Below are positions 9,130 to 16,596 of a stretch of 64,000 bases of DNA, in pieces. The notes beneath the pieces were generated by a model. That model had not been told where the DNA came from and did not search any database. It was given only the letters and a program-made list of their open reading frames with translations. Source of the DNA: Streptomyces scopuliridis RB72 (lineage in GTDB: Bacteria; Actinomycetota; Actinomycetes; Streptomycetales; Streptomycetaceae); contig NZ_JOEI01000001.1 of assembly GCF_000718095.1 (NCBI RefSeq), forward strand, positions 255,822-319,821, read 5' to 3'. The first letter of the stretch is position 1; every line of letters starts with the position of its first letter. The translations under genes and the position numbers were made by a program.

Positions 9130-11258
9130 CGGGACCCCGCCACGTCGAGGGACTCCAGGGCGGCCGTCACGACGGCTTCCTCGGTCATGCCCATCGCGGT
9201 CATCGCGTCGGAGGCGGAGGCCGAGGTGCCGAACCCGTCGATGGTCACGGCGCGTCCGGCGTCGCCGAGCAGGTCGTGCCAGCCGAAGACGGAGGCCGCC
9301 TCGACCACGACGCGGGCCCGGACGGCCGGCGGAAGCACCGCGTCCCGGTACGCGGCGTCCTGCTCGGCGAACCAGTCCTTGCAGGGTACGGAGACGACCC
9401 GGGCGGTGACTCCACGCCCGGCGAGAGCCTTCCGCGCGCCCAGTGCGAGCGACACCTCGCTGCCGCTGGCCAGCAGCAGCACATCGGCGGCGCCATCGGT
9501 GTCATCGGCACCGGCGACCACATACGCACCACGGGCCACACCTTCGCGCACGGCGTCGGCGGGCGTCGGCAGCACGGGCAGCGCCTGGCGGGCCAGTACG
9601 AGGCCGACCGGTCCCGGGCGCCCGAGAGCGGTGAGCCAGGCGGCGGCGGTCTCGGCGGCGTCGGCCGGGCGCACGACCGACAGACCCGGCATGGCGCGGA
9701 GCGAGGCGAGGTGCTCGACCGGCTGGTGGGTGGGGCCGTCGGCGCCCAGCGCCACGGAGTCGTGCGTCCAGACATGCACGACGGGCAGCCGCATGAGGGA
9801 GGCGAGCCGCAACGACGGCCGCTCGTAGTCGCTGAACACCAGGAAGGTGCCGGCGAAGGGAGTGTCGTAACCGACGATGGCGATGCCGTTCAGCGCGGCG
9901 GCCATCGCGTGCTCGCGCACACCCCAGTGAATGTTGCGACCGCTCAGCCCGCGCCTGCCGGACCCGTGCGCGTCGTCCTCGTCGGCGGGGAGGAAGGAGC
10001 CGCCGGAGCCGATGGTCGTACGGTTGCTGTCACCCAGGTCGGCGGAGCCTCCCCACAGACGCGGCAGCCGCTCGGCCAGTGCCTGGATGACCTGGCCGGA
10101 CGCGTCGCGGGGTGCCACGGCGGCGCCGGGCTCGAAGACCGGCAGCGCGTCGGCGGCCTCGGCCGGGTCGAGCGGGCGGATCGCGCGGTCGCGGGCGGCG
10201 GCGAGTCCGGGGTGGGCCTGCTTCCATTCGGCCAGCGCCTTGTCCCAGGCGCGGTGCAGTTCCGCACCACGTCCCAGGGCGGCCCTGGTGTACTCCAGAA
10301 CGTCCGCCGGCACGGTGAACGGCTCGTCGGCGACGTCCAACAGCGCCTTCGTGGCCGCGACTTCGGCCGCCCCGAGAGGAGCGCCGTGCGAGGCCGGGGT
10401 GTTGGTGGCGTTCGGCGCGGGCCAGGCTATCCGCGACTTCAGTACGATCAGGCTGGGCCGGCCGTCATGCGCGTGAGCGGTGGAGAGCGCGCCGTCGAGC
10501 GCGTCGGTGTCGATGTCGCCGTCCGCGCCGAGTCCCACGGTCTGTACGAACCAGCCCTGCGCGGCGAACCGGGCGGCGGTGTCCTCACGGGTCGTCAGAT
10601 CGGTGGAGCCCTCGATCTGGATGCTGTTGTCGTCCCAGACCACGACGAGGTTGTCCAGCCGGTGCCGCCCGGCCAGCGCCCCGGCCTCGTACGAGATGCC
10701 CTCCTGGAGGTCACCGTCGGAGCACAGCACCCACACCGTACGGGCGGGGACCTCGACGGGGGCTTCGGCGCGCGCCACGGCGGCGCCGCCGGTCAGCCGG
10801 CCCTCGTCCCGCTTGAGCGCCATGGCCATGCCGACGGCGGTGGCGACGCCCTGGCCGAGCGGTCCCGTCGTCGTCTCGACGCCCGTGGTGTGGCCCAGTT
10901 CGGGGTGCCCCGGTGTCAGGGAGCCGAGCTGCCGGAAGCGCCGCAGGTCCTCCAGGCCGAGGCCGTAACCGGTCAGGTAGAGCTGCGTGTACTGCAGGAT
11001 GCTCGCGTGCCCGCAGGAGAGCACGAACCGGTCGCGGCCCTCCCAGCCGGCGTCCGCAGGGTCGTGCCGGATATGCCGCTGGAACAGCAGATGGGCGACG
11101 GGTGCCAGCGCCATCGCCGTACCGGGGTGGCCGGAGCCGGCCGTCTCGACGGCGTCCATCGCCAGGGCGCGGGCCACCGCGACGGCCCGTCGGTCCATCT
11201 CACCGAATACGGGGGCGGTGACGGGCGCGGTGGTCGTCCGCGTGGGTGTGGCGGTCAC
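9126..11258 (-). CDS. tkt: Transketolase
   Basis: 710 aa, full length. The N-terminal pyrophosphate domain has TAGSGHPGTAMAL, the substrate-loop His and GPLGQG, and the thiamine-diphosphate motif SDGDLQEG. The pyrimidine domain starts at RDASGQVIQALAERLP and contains ALNGIAIVG and DSVALGADGPTHQPVEHLA; the C-terminal domain follows. It transfers two-carbon units between ketose and aldose phosphates using ThDP and a divalent metal. The start GTG 11258 has GAGGAG upstream. The location, divergent from a PTS operon and sharing an operator with it, suggests a second, inducible transketolase feeding PTS-derived pentose phosphate into central metabolism. Confidence 0.95.
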   Translation of the reverse strand: MTATPTRTTTAPVTAPVFGEMDRRAVAVARALAMDAVETAGSGHPGTAMALAPVAHLLFQRHIRHDPADAGWEGRDRFVLSCGHASILQYTQLYLTGYGLGLEDLRRFRQLGSLTPGHPELGHTTGVETTTGPLGQGVATAVGMAMALKRDEGRLTGGAAVARAEAPVEVPARTVWVLCSDGDLQEGISYEAGALAGRHRLDNLVVVWDDNSIQIEGSTDLTTREDTAARFAAQGWFVQTVGLGADGDIDTDALDGALSTAHAHDGRPSLIVLKSRIAWPAPNATNTPASHGAPLGAAEVAATKALLDVADEPFTVPADVLEYTRAALGRGAELHRAWDKALAEWKQAHPGLAAARDRAIRPLDPAEAADALPVFEPGAAVAPRDASGQVIQALAERLPRLWGGSADLGDSNRTTIGSGGSFLPADEDDAHGSGRRGLSGRNIHWGVREHAMAAALNGIAIVGYDTPFAGTFLVFSDYERPSLRLASLMRLPVVHVWTHDSVALGADGPTHQPVEHLASLRAMPGLSVVRPADAAETAAAWLTALGRPGPVGLVLARQALPVLPTPADAVREGVARGAYVVAGADDTDGAADVLLLASGSEVSLALGARKALAGRGVTARVVSVPCKDWFAEQDAAYRDAVLPPAVRARVVVEAASVFGWHDLLGDAGRAVTIDGFGTSASASDAMTAMGMTEEAVVTAALESLDVAGSR

Positions 11259-11281
11259 GGCAGCTCCTCATAGATCATGTC

Positions 11282-11292
11282 GTCATGATGAC
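11282..11292. promoter_or_regulatory. Dyad GTCATGATGAC in the transketolase promoter
   Basis: A perfect 5+1+5 palindrome, GTCAT-G-ATGAC, 24 bases upstream of the tkt start. The same arms recur at 11413 ahead of the divergent GntR gene and are the obvious candidate operator of that regulator. Confidence 0.7.
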
Positions 11293-11412
11293 TTCGCTTA
11301 ACGTAACCCATGGCTCAACCGGCCCTTGTGGCGGAAGACTGCGTGGTCCGGGCCGGATCAGGCGTCGGGAGTGTGACGCGGAAATTGCCTATTGACGTCC
11401 ACTGGGCTTCTA

Positions 11413-11423
11413 GTCATCATGAC
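11413..11423. promoter_or_regulatory. Dyad GTCATCATGAC in the GntR-PTS promoter
   Basis: A palindrome identical to the one at 11282 apart from the centre base, 37 bases before the GntR ATG. Two matching dyads, one per divergent promoter, fit autoregulation plus joint control of both transcription units by the adjacent GntR/UTRA protein. Confidence 0.7.
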
Positions 11424-11460
11424 GTCTTGACGACACACGGACTCGATGAGGAGACCACGG

Positions 11461-12189
11461 ATGGCCGAGCACAAGTACGCACAGGTGCGCGACCATTTGC
11501 TGCTCCGGGTGAGCGGTCTTCCCGTCGGCGGGCGACTGCCACCGGAGGCGGCGCTCTGCGAGGAGTACGCGGTGAGCCGCATCACACTGCGTCGCGCGGT
11601 CGACGAGTTGGTCAATGACGGACACCTCATCCGTGAGCAGGGCCGCGGCACCTTCGTCACCCGGCCCCGCTACGCGCTGAAGCACCGCGAGCGGTTCGTC
11701 AGCGAGGTCACGGGCTTCTTCACCCAGATGAGCCGTCAAGGGCACACCGTCACCTCGGAGGTGCTCGCCCAGGAGCCGATGCGGGCGGGCGCGCGACTGG
11801 CGGCGGCCCTCGACATCAGCCCCGCCACGTCCGTCATCCGGCTGGAGCGGCTGCGTCGGGTGAACGGTGTGGTGCACCATCTCGCCGAGTCGTACGTGGA
11901 GGAGGAACGCTTCCCGGACGTGCGGACGGCGGACTTCTCCGCCACCTCCCTCTACGCGTACCTGCGGGCGCATCACGATGTGCTGCTCGCCAGGAACGAG
12001 ATCGTCGTCGGGCTGCACGAGTGCGACGGGCGGGAGGCGGGATTGCTGGGCGTGGCGGTTGGTTCCCCGCTCCTGCTGGCGACCTCCAGGGTCTTCGACC
12101 TGAACCGGAAGCCCGTCATCCACGGGACGTCGAAGTTCCTGCCGGAGACCGCCGAACTGTCCTTCGACATCATCGCCGACGCCGAGTAG
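11461..12189 (+). CDS. GntR/HutC-type regulator (UTRA effector domain)
   Basis: 242 aa. Residues 1-70 form the winged helix (LPPEAALCEEYAVSRITLRR then AVDELVNDGHLIREQGRGTF). From about 85 a UTRA ligand domain follows, with TSVIRLERLRRVNGVVHHLAESYV and a typical Y--SKFLPE-like end. HutC-subfamily members usually bind sugar phosphates and repress uptake operons. The start ATG 11461 has GAGGAG seven bases upstream; an in-frame ATG at 11446 lies before that RBS. It is the first gene of a probable rightward operon with EIIA, EIIB and EIIC. Confidence 0.92.
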   Translation: MAEHKYAQVRDHLLLRVSGLPVGGRLPPEAALCEEYAVSRITLRRAVDELVNDGHLIREQGRGTFVTRPRYALKHRERFVSEVTGFFTQMSRQGHTVTSEVLAQEPMRAGARLAAALDISPATSVIRLERLRRVNGVVHHLAESYVEEERFPDVRTADFSATSLYAYLRAHHDVLLARNEIVVGLHECDGREAGLLGVAVGSPLLLATSRVFDLNRKPVIHGTSKFLPETAELSFDIIADAE

Positions 12190-12230
12190 CCCCGGCCCCA
12201 TCCCCATCCCGCAACGTACGGAGCGCGCAC

Positions 12231-12686
12231 ATGCTCAGCGAACTGCTGACCGAGGAGAAGATACGTTTCTCCAACGACAGCCTGACCTGGCGACAGGCCG
12301 TGACCCAGGTCGCGGAACCCCTTCTCGCCGCCGGTGACATCACCTCCGGCTACGTCGACGCGATGATCGACTCGATCGCCGCCGGCGGCACGTACATCGA
12401 CCTCGGTTACGGGATCGCGCTCGCCCACGCCCGTCCCGAGAGCGGCGCCGTCCGTACCGCCATCTCCATGCTCCGGCTGGCGGAGCCCGCGCCGCTGCTC
12501 GACCAGCCGGAGCACTCCGTCGACCTGTACTTCTGTTTCGCGGCGGTCGACGCCGCCGCGCACACCGGAGCCATGTCGTCGCTCGCCCGGATCCTGTCGG
12601 ACACGGAGACCCGCGACGCGTTGCGCGACGCGCGCTCCGCCGCCGATGTCACCAAGTTGATCACTCGTTTCGAGGAGACCCGATGA
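12231..12686 (+). CDS. PTS EIIA component, mannitol/ascorbate (UlaC) type
   Basis: 151 aa with the PTS_EIIA_2 fold. YIDLGYGIALAHARPESG carries the phosphorylated His (in LAHARP); the start region LSELLTEEKIRF and the ending KLITRFEETR are typical. It accepts phosphate from HPr and passes it to EIIB. ATG 12231 has GGAG close upstream, 41 bp after the GntR stop. Its stop overlaps the EIIB start (ATGA), so translation is coupled. Confidence 0.92.
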   Translation: MLSELLTEEKIRFSNDSLTWRQAVTQVAEPLLAAGDITSGYVDAMIDSIAAGGTYIDLGYGIALAHARPESGAVRTAISMLRLAEPAPLLDQPEHSVDLYFCFAAVDAAAHTGAMSSLARILSDTETRDALRDARSAADVTKLITRFEETR

Positions 12687-12964
12687 AGTTCCTGGCCATG
12701 TGCAGCACCGGACTCGGCAGCAGTTTCATGGTGCGTATGAACATCGAGGACATCGTCCGTGAGCTTCAGCTCCCGGATGTCACGGTGGAGCACAGCGACA
12801 TCAGCTCGGCGGGACCGGAGAGCGCCGATGTGTTCTTCGTCGCCAAGGACCTGGAGGACGCCGCGGCCGGACTCGGCGATGTCGTGGTCCTGAACAGCAT
12901 CATCGACAAGGACGAACTGCGCGACGCGGTGAAGTCGGCTGCCGCTCGCCACGGGCTTACCTGA
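12683..12964 (+). CDS. PTS EIIB component, ascorbate (UlaB/SgaB) type
   Basis: 93 aa. The phospho-Cys sits at residue 7 in MKFLAMCSTGLGSSFMV, the P-loop of lactose/ascorbate-type EIIB proteins. It receives phosphate from EIIA and donates it to the sugar bound by EIIC. The start overlaps the EIIA stop. A 241-bp gap to EIIC follows, containing an ACCAC-rich repeat; this is unusually long for a coupled PTS operon. Confidence 0.92.
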   Translation: MKFLAMCSTGLGSSFMVRMNIEDIVRELQLPDVTVEHSDISSAGPESADVFFVAKDLEDAAAGLGDVVVLNSIIDKDELRDAVKSAAARHGLT

Positions 12965-12991
12965 CCGCGGCCTCGCGTCCACCCCGGCTGT

Positions 12992-13061
12992 ACCACTCCT
13001 GTAGCGCCGCACCACTCCTGTACCACCGCACCACCGCACCACCTGAACCACCCCGTACCAC
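12992..13061 (+). repeat. ACCAC-rich irregular repeat in the EIIB-EIIC gap
   Basis: Seven copies of ACCAC occur within 70 bases (from 12992, 13011, 13022, 13030, 13038, 13047 and 13057), including two copies of ACCACTCCTGTA. The opposite strand is GGTGGT-rich. The run lies between the EIIB stop and the EIIC start and has no protein-like frame. It could be a mutational expansion or a transcript-structure element. Confidence 0.7.
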
Positions 13062-13205
13062 CCGTACCGGCTGTATCGCCCAAGCCCCGTCACTCACCAG
13101 GAACGTCCGAAGACGCCCACCCGCGGTCGAGTCCGGCAGCCCATCACCACAGCGACCACGGCCCTGTCGTGCCCGTAGACGTGCCCGCAGAGAGGCGTTG
13201 CCCCA

Positions 13206-14609
13206 GTGAACAGCGTTCTGAATACCCTGCTCGACATCTTCAGAGAGCCGTCCGTCATCATCGGACTGATCGCTCTGCTGGGGCTCGTGCTCCAGCGCAA
13301 GTCCCTCTCCGACACGCTCAAGGGAACGATCAAGGCGTTCGTCGGCTTCCTGGTCCTGGCCGCGGGCGCGGGTGTCGTGTCCGACGCCCTCACCCCCTTC
13401 GGGGAGATGTTCCAGCACGCCTTCGGTGTCCAGGGCGTCGTGCCGAACAACGAGGCGATCGTCGGCAAGGTCCTCACGGACTACGGTTCCCAGGCCGCGC
13501 TGATCTTCTTCTTCGGCATGATCGTGAACGTACTGCTGGCGCGCTTCACCAGGTTCAAGTTCATCTACATGTCCGGACACGTCGCGCTCTACCTGTCCGC
13601 GATGATCGCCGTGATTCTCATAGCCAACGGGTTCAGCACCTGGCAGACCGTGCTGTGGGGCTCGCTCGCCGAGGGTCTGATCACCACGCTCTCGCCCGCT
13701 CTGGTGCAGCCCTGGATGCGGAAGGTCACCAAGCAGGACAACGTGGCCCTCGGTCACACCGGTAACTTCGGCATCGCCACCAGCGGTCTGGTCGGCAAGC
13801 TCGTCGGCGACACCAAGAAGTCCACCGAGGACCTGAAGATCCCCAAGGGGCTCGGCTTCCTGCGGGACACCACCGTCGTCATCGCCGTCTCCATGGGCAT
13901 CATCTACCTGCTCGTGACGCTGGTGGCCGGCGCCGGATACGTGGAGGACAAGCTCAGCGGCGGCCAGTGGTTCCTGCTCTGGGCGGTCATGCAGGCCGGT
14001 AAGTTCTCCGCCGGTGTTTTCATCATCCTGGCCGGTGTCCGGGTGGTCCTCGCCGAGATCATCCCCGCGTTCAAGGGCATCTCCGAGAAGCTGGTCCCCA
14101 ACGCCAAGCCCGCGCTCGACGTCCCGATCGTCTTCACCTTCGCCCCGAACGCCGTCCTGATCGGCTTCCTGTCCAGCTTCGTCGGCGGACTGATCGGCAT
14201 GGGCGTTCTCGTCGCCATCGGCGGGACGATCATCATCCCGGGCATCGTCGCCCACTTCATGACCGGCGCCGCCTCCGGCGTCATCGGCAACGCGACCGGC
14301 GGCAGGCGCGGTGCCGTGCTCGGCGCCATGACCAACGGCCTGATGATCACCTTCCTGCCGCTGCTCGTCCTGCCCTTCCTGGGCGACGTCGGCCTGGCCA
14401 ACTCCACCTTCTCCGACGCCGACTTCGGGGTCTCCGGCTTCCTCCTCGGCAGCGCCGTACGCTGGGGCCACTCCGCCGTCATCGTCCTGATCCTCGCCTC
14501 GCTGGCCGCCGTCTTCGTCGGCAGCGCCGTGGCCACCCGCCGCGAGGCGGCCAAGTCCGCGGCCGACCCGGGCCCGGAGTCCGAGTCCGAGCAGCAGCCG
14601 GTCGTCTGA
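13206..14609 (+). CDS. PTS EIIC component, ascorbate (UlaA/SgaT) family
   Basis: 467 aa with about ten hydrophobic segments. IREPSVIIGLIALLGLVLQ-like start, KGTIKAFVGFLVLAAGAGVV, and the conserved HTGNFGIA, VPIVFTFAPNAVLIGFL and NATGGRRGA segments mark the UlaA/SgaT permease family. The C-terminal tail is acidic and Gln-rich. It carries the sugar across the membrane during phosphorylation. Family members take L-ascorbate or related acids, but no ulaD/E/F ascorbate genes are present here, so the substrate is open. The start is GTG 13206 with a GAGAGG-like RBS. Confidence 0.92.
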   Translation: MNSVLNTLLDIFREPSVIIGLIALLGLVLQRKSLSDTLKGTIKAFVGFLVLAAGAGVVSDALTPFGEMFQHAFGVQGVVPNNEAIVGKVLTDYGSQAALIFFFGMIVNVLLARFTRFKFIYMSGHVALYLSAMIAVILIANGFSTWQTVLWGSLAEGLITTLSPALVQPWMRKVTKQDNVALGHTGNFGIATSGLVGKLVGDTKKSTEDLKIPKGLGFLRDTTVVIAVSMGIIYLLVTLVAGAGYVEDKLSGGQWFLLWAVMQAGKFSAGVFIILAGVRVVLAEIIPAFKGISEKLVPNAKPALDVPIVFTFAPNAVLIGFLSSFVGGLIGMGVLVAIGGTIIIPGIVAHFMTGAASGVIGNATGGRRGAVLGAMTNGLMITFLPLLVLPFLGDVGLANSTFSDADFGVSGFLLGSAVRWGHSAVIVLILASLAAVFVGSAVATRREAAKSAADPGPESESEQQPVV

Positions 14610-14629
14610 CCTGCCGCATGACGGCATGC

Positions 14630-14663
14630 GACGCGGCCCGGCGGACATCCGTCGGGCCGCGTC
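14630..14663 (+). terminator. Hairpin after the PTS operon
   Basis: Perfect 11-bp arms GACGCGGCCCG (14630-14640) and CGGGCCGCGTC (14653-14663), with a small inner CGGA/TCCG stem. It starts 20 bases after the EIIC stop. It could also serve the leftward MFS pseudogene, which ends at 14729. Confidence 0.8.
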
Positions 14664-14728
14664 CGTGTCGCGACCGGGCGGGCGACCGCGCCGGGCCACC
14701 TCCTCGATGAGGCGCGAGTCGCGATGTG

Positions 14729-15717
14729 TCAGGTGCGGCGCTGTGCCCGTTCCGGCTCGTGGTGTGGCGTGTTGTCGTGCCGGGGGAGCAGAAGCGGGGT
14801 TGCCAGAAGAAGGAGACCGGCGATCGCGATCGCGGTGCGGGGGCCGGTGAGGCCGGCCAGCAGGCCCCACAGGGCGGTCAGGGCCGCGATGGTGACTTTG
14901 CTGGTGACCGACCACGCGGACAGGGTGCGGGCGACTCGGTCCGTCGCGGTCCCGAGGTCACGGAGCATGAGGACGGCGAGCACCGGCGAGGTCGCCATGA
15001 TCAGGCCGTTGACCAGGACCGTGTTGAAGAACAGCGGACGCAGCGCCGGGTGGTCCAGGATGTACCGCCACCCGTCGAGCAGGTCGCCGACCCGGAAGTG
15101 CGGCGCGCCGGTTCGCACGGGGCGCGGCTCCTCGCCGCCGATCCCTGCCGCCGAGAGCAGGTAGCTGACCGCGTTGGCCACCACGGTCATCACCGGGCCG
15201 AAGAGCCCGATCGCGGCCCCGCCGAGCGGCGGTCCGAGCACCGACGCGGTCCAGGTCGTGGACTCGAACCGCCCGTTCGCGACGAGCAGGTCCTCCGGCC
15301 GCACGAGCGCCTTCAGGCATGCGCCGCTCGCCGCCGTGAAAGCGATATCGGCCGCGCCGACGACGACCGCTACGACCAGGAGCTGGGCGAAGCTGAGCCG
15401 GCCGAGCGCGAACGCGGCGGGGACGCTCATCAGCGCGGCGAACCGGATCAGGTCCATCGCGACCATCACTTACGGCGGAACTCCACCCACGGTCCGAGCG
15501 GCACCGCGACCACCGCGCCGACCGCCAGCCCCGCGGCCGCCAGCAGCGACACCTCGGTCGCCCCGGCGTGCAGTACGAGGATCGCGATCAGGCGGAACGC
15601 GTCGAACGCCAGCCACGTGCCGAACGTACTGACCCCGTACGCCGCCCACAGCCAACCGAACTGCCGGCCCAGCGACTTCCCGACCACCATCCCCGCCCTC
15701 TGACGTGCGACATCCAC
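14729..15717 (-). pseudogene. MFS transporter, frameshifted and internally deleted
   Basis: From ATG 15717 the first 83 codons give two membrane segments and end in PLGPWVEFRRK-stop at 15466. The next frame (ATG 15469) continues the same protein with MVAMDLIRFAALMSVPAAFA, so a small indel broke the gene. Within the second part, LMLRDLG jumps directly to TATDRVARTLSAWSV near 14950. In the family I recall, some 80 residues with two or three membrane helices lie between these, so an internal deletion is also likely. Total 330 residues against about 410 expected. The two parts overlap as ATGA-like, but a functional split transporter is improbable. Confidence 0.75.
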
Positions 15718-15741
15718 CGCGTACGCGTGGCGCGCAGTATG

Positions 15742-16596
15742 TCAGTCGGCGCGTGGGACGTAGTAGGGGCGGTTGTGCGCCGCGACCGGGGGTGACTGGT
15801 ACGTCCATGCCCCGGCGGCCGGGGCGTCTGCGATGAGGGTGGTCAGGTCGGCGCCGACGGGTGAGGACGCGTCCTGGACGGTGAGCCGTACCCGGTCGGC
15901 CTCGCCGGTCAATGACCGGTACTCGTAGGGCTGGTAGACGTTCATGGGACCGGCGATCGGCCGGCCGGCCGGGTCGGTGCCGTAGCCGGTGATCGGGGTG
16001 TTGTTGACGGGGGTACGCGACAGCCCGGTCAGGTCGGCCGAGAAGGAGAACAGGGTCCGCTCCTGACGGTCGATGCCCGCGCCGGAGGGGGTGTGCGTCG
16101 CCTGCTTGCAGGCCACGGTCCAGCTGTCACCCGCGGGGCCGTTGAGGGACGGCATCGTCGCCTCGAACCACGCCGGATACTTCGGCTCGCCGTAGAGCTT
16201 CGTGCCGGCCTCGATGGCCAGCGGGTTGTCGCACAGCACATGGAGCCGGGCGATGCCGAGCAGCTTGGTCTGGTCGTAGCCCCGCGCGAACTGCTCGTAC
16301 GACAGCCGGGCCAGGCGCCCGGCGCTCGCGGTGGGATGGGCGATGATGCTGTACTCGATCTCCTGCGTGATGCCTCCGCCGTTCGGATACTGGGCGAAGT
16401 ACAGCTGGTAGTTGAGCGTGACGCACGCCCGACCGTCGAACTCGGCGGCGCTCAGGTCGGGATGGTGTTCGGCCAGCGCCTTGCGCACCGGCGCCGGGTC
16501 GACCAGGTAGTCGAGGCCGATGTTGTGCAGGGCCCCGTAATGGAACGGCAGTTGATACGGGGCGGCGACGGGCGGCAGCGTGAGGTCGTCGGTCAC
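15742..16596 (-). CDS. Acetoacetate decarboxylase-like protein in the GMC operon
   Basis: 284 aa, no signal peptide or membrane segment. Segments such as TLNYQLYFAQYPNGGGITQE, AGTKLYGEPKYPAWFEATMP and PMNVYQPYEY recall the acetoacetate-decarboxylase beta-cone fold (Y-E-P-K/P region). A single catalytic Lys cannot be placed with certainty; the Lys in GEPKYPA is the candidate. The function is not known. The start GTG 16596 overlaps the stop of the GMC oxidoreductase (GTGA), so it is the third gene of that operon and may act on the ketone or keto acid produced there. Confidence 0.6.
   Translation of the reverse strand: MTDDLTLPPVAAPYQLPFHYGALHNIGLDYLVDPAPVRKALAEHHPDLSAAEFDGRACVTLNYQLYFAQYPNGGGITQEIEYSIIAHPTASAGRLARLSYEQFARGYDQTKLLGIARLHVLCDNPLAIEAGTKLYGEPKYPAWFEATMPSLNGPAGDSWTVACKQATHTPSGAGIDRQERTLFSFSADLTGLSRTPVNNTPITGYGTDPAGRPIAGPMNVYQPYEYRSLTGEADRVRLTVQDASSPVGADLTTLIADAPAAGAWTYQSPPVAAHNRPYYVPRAD

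Noticed and set aside
12961..13205. Missed small gene in the EIIB-EIIC gap
   Set aside because: No frame with an RBS and protein-like composition; the sequence is repeat-rich.
12957..14915. 652-codon minus-strand frame across EIIC
   Set aside because: It is Asp/Glu/His/Gln-rich antisense of a membrane protein; it runs through the terminator and has no start signal.
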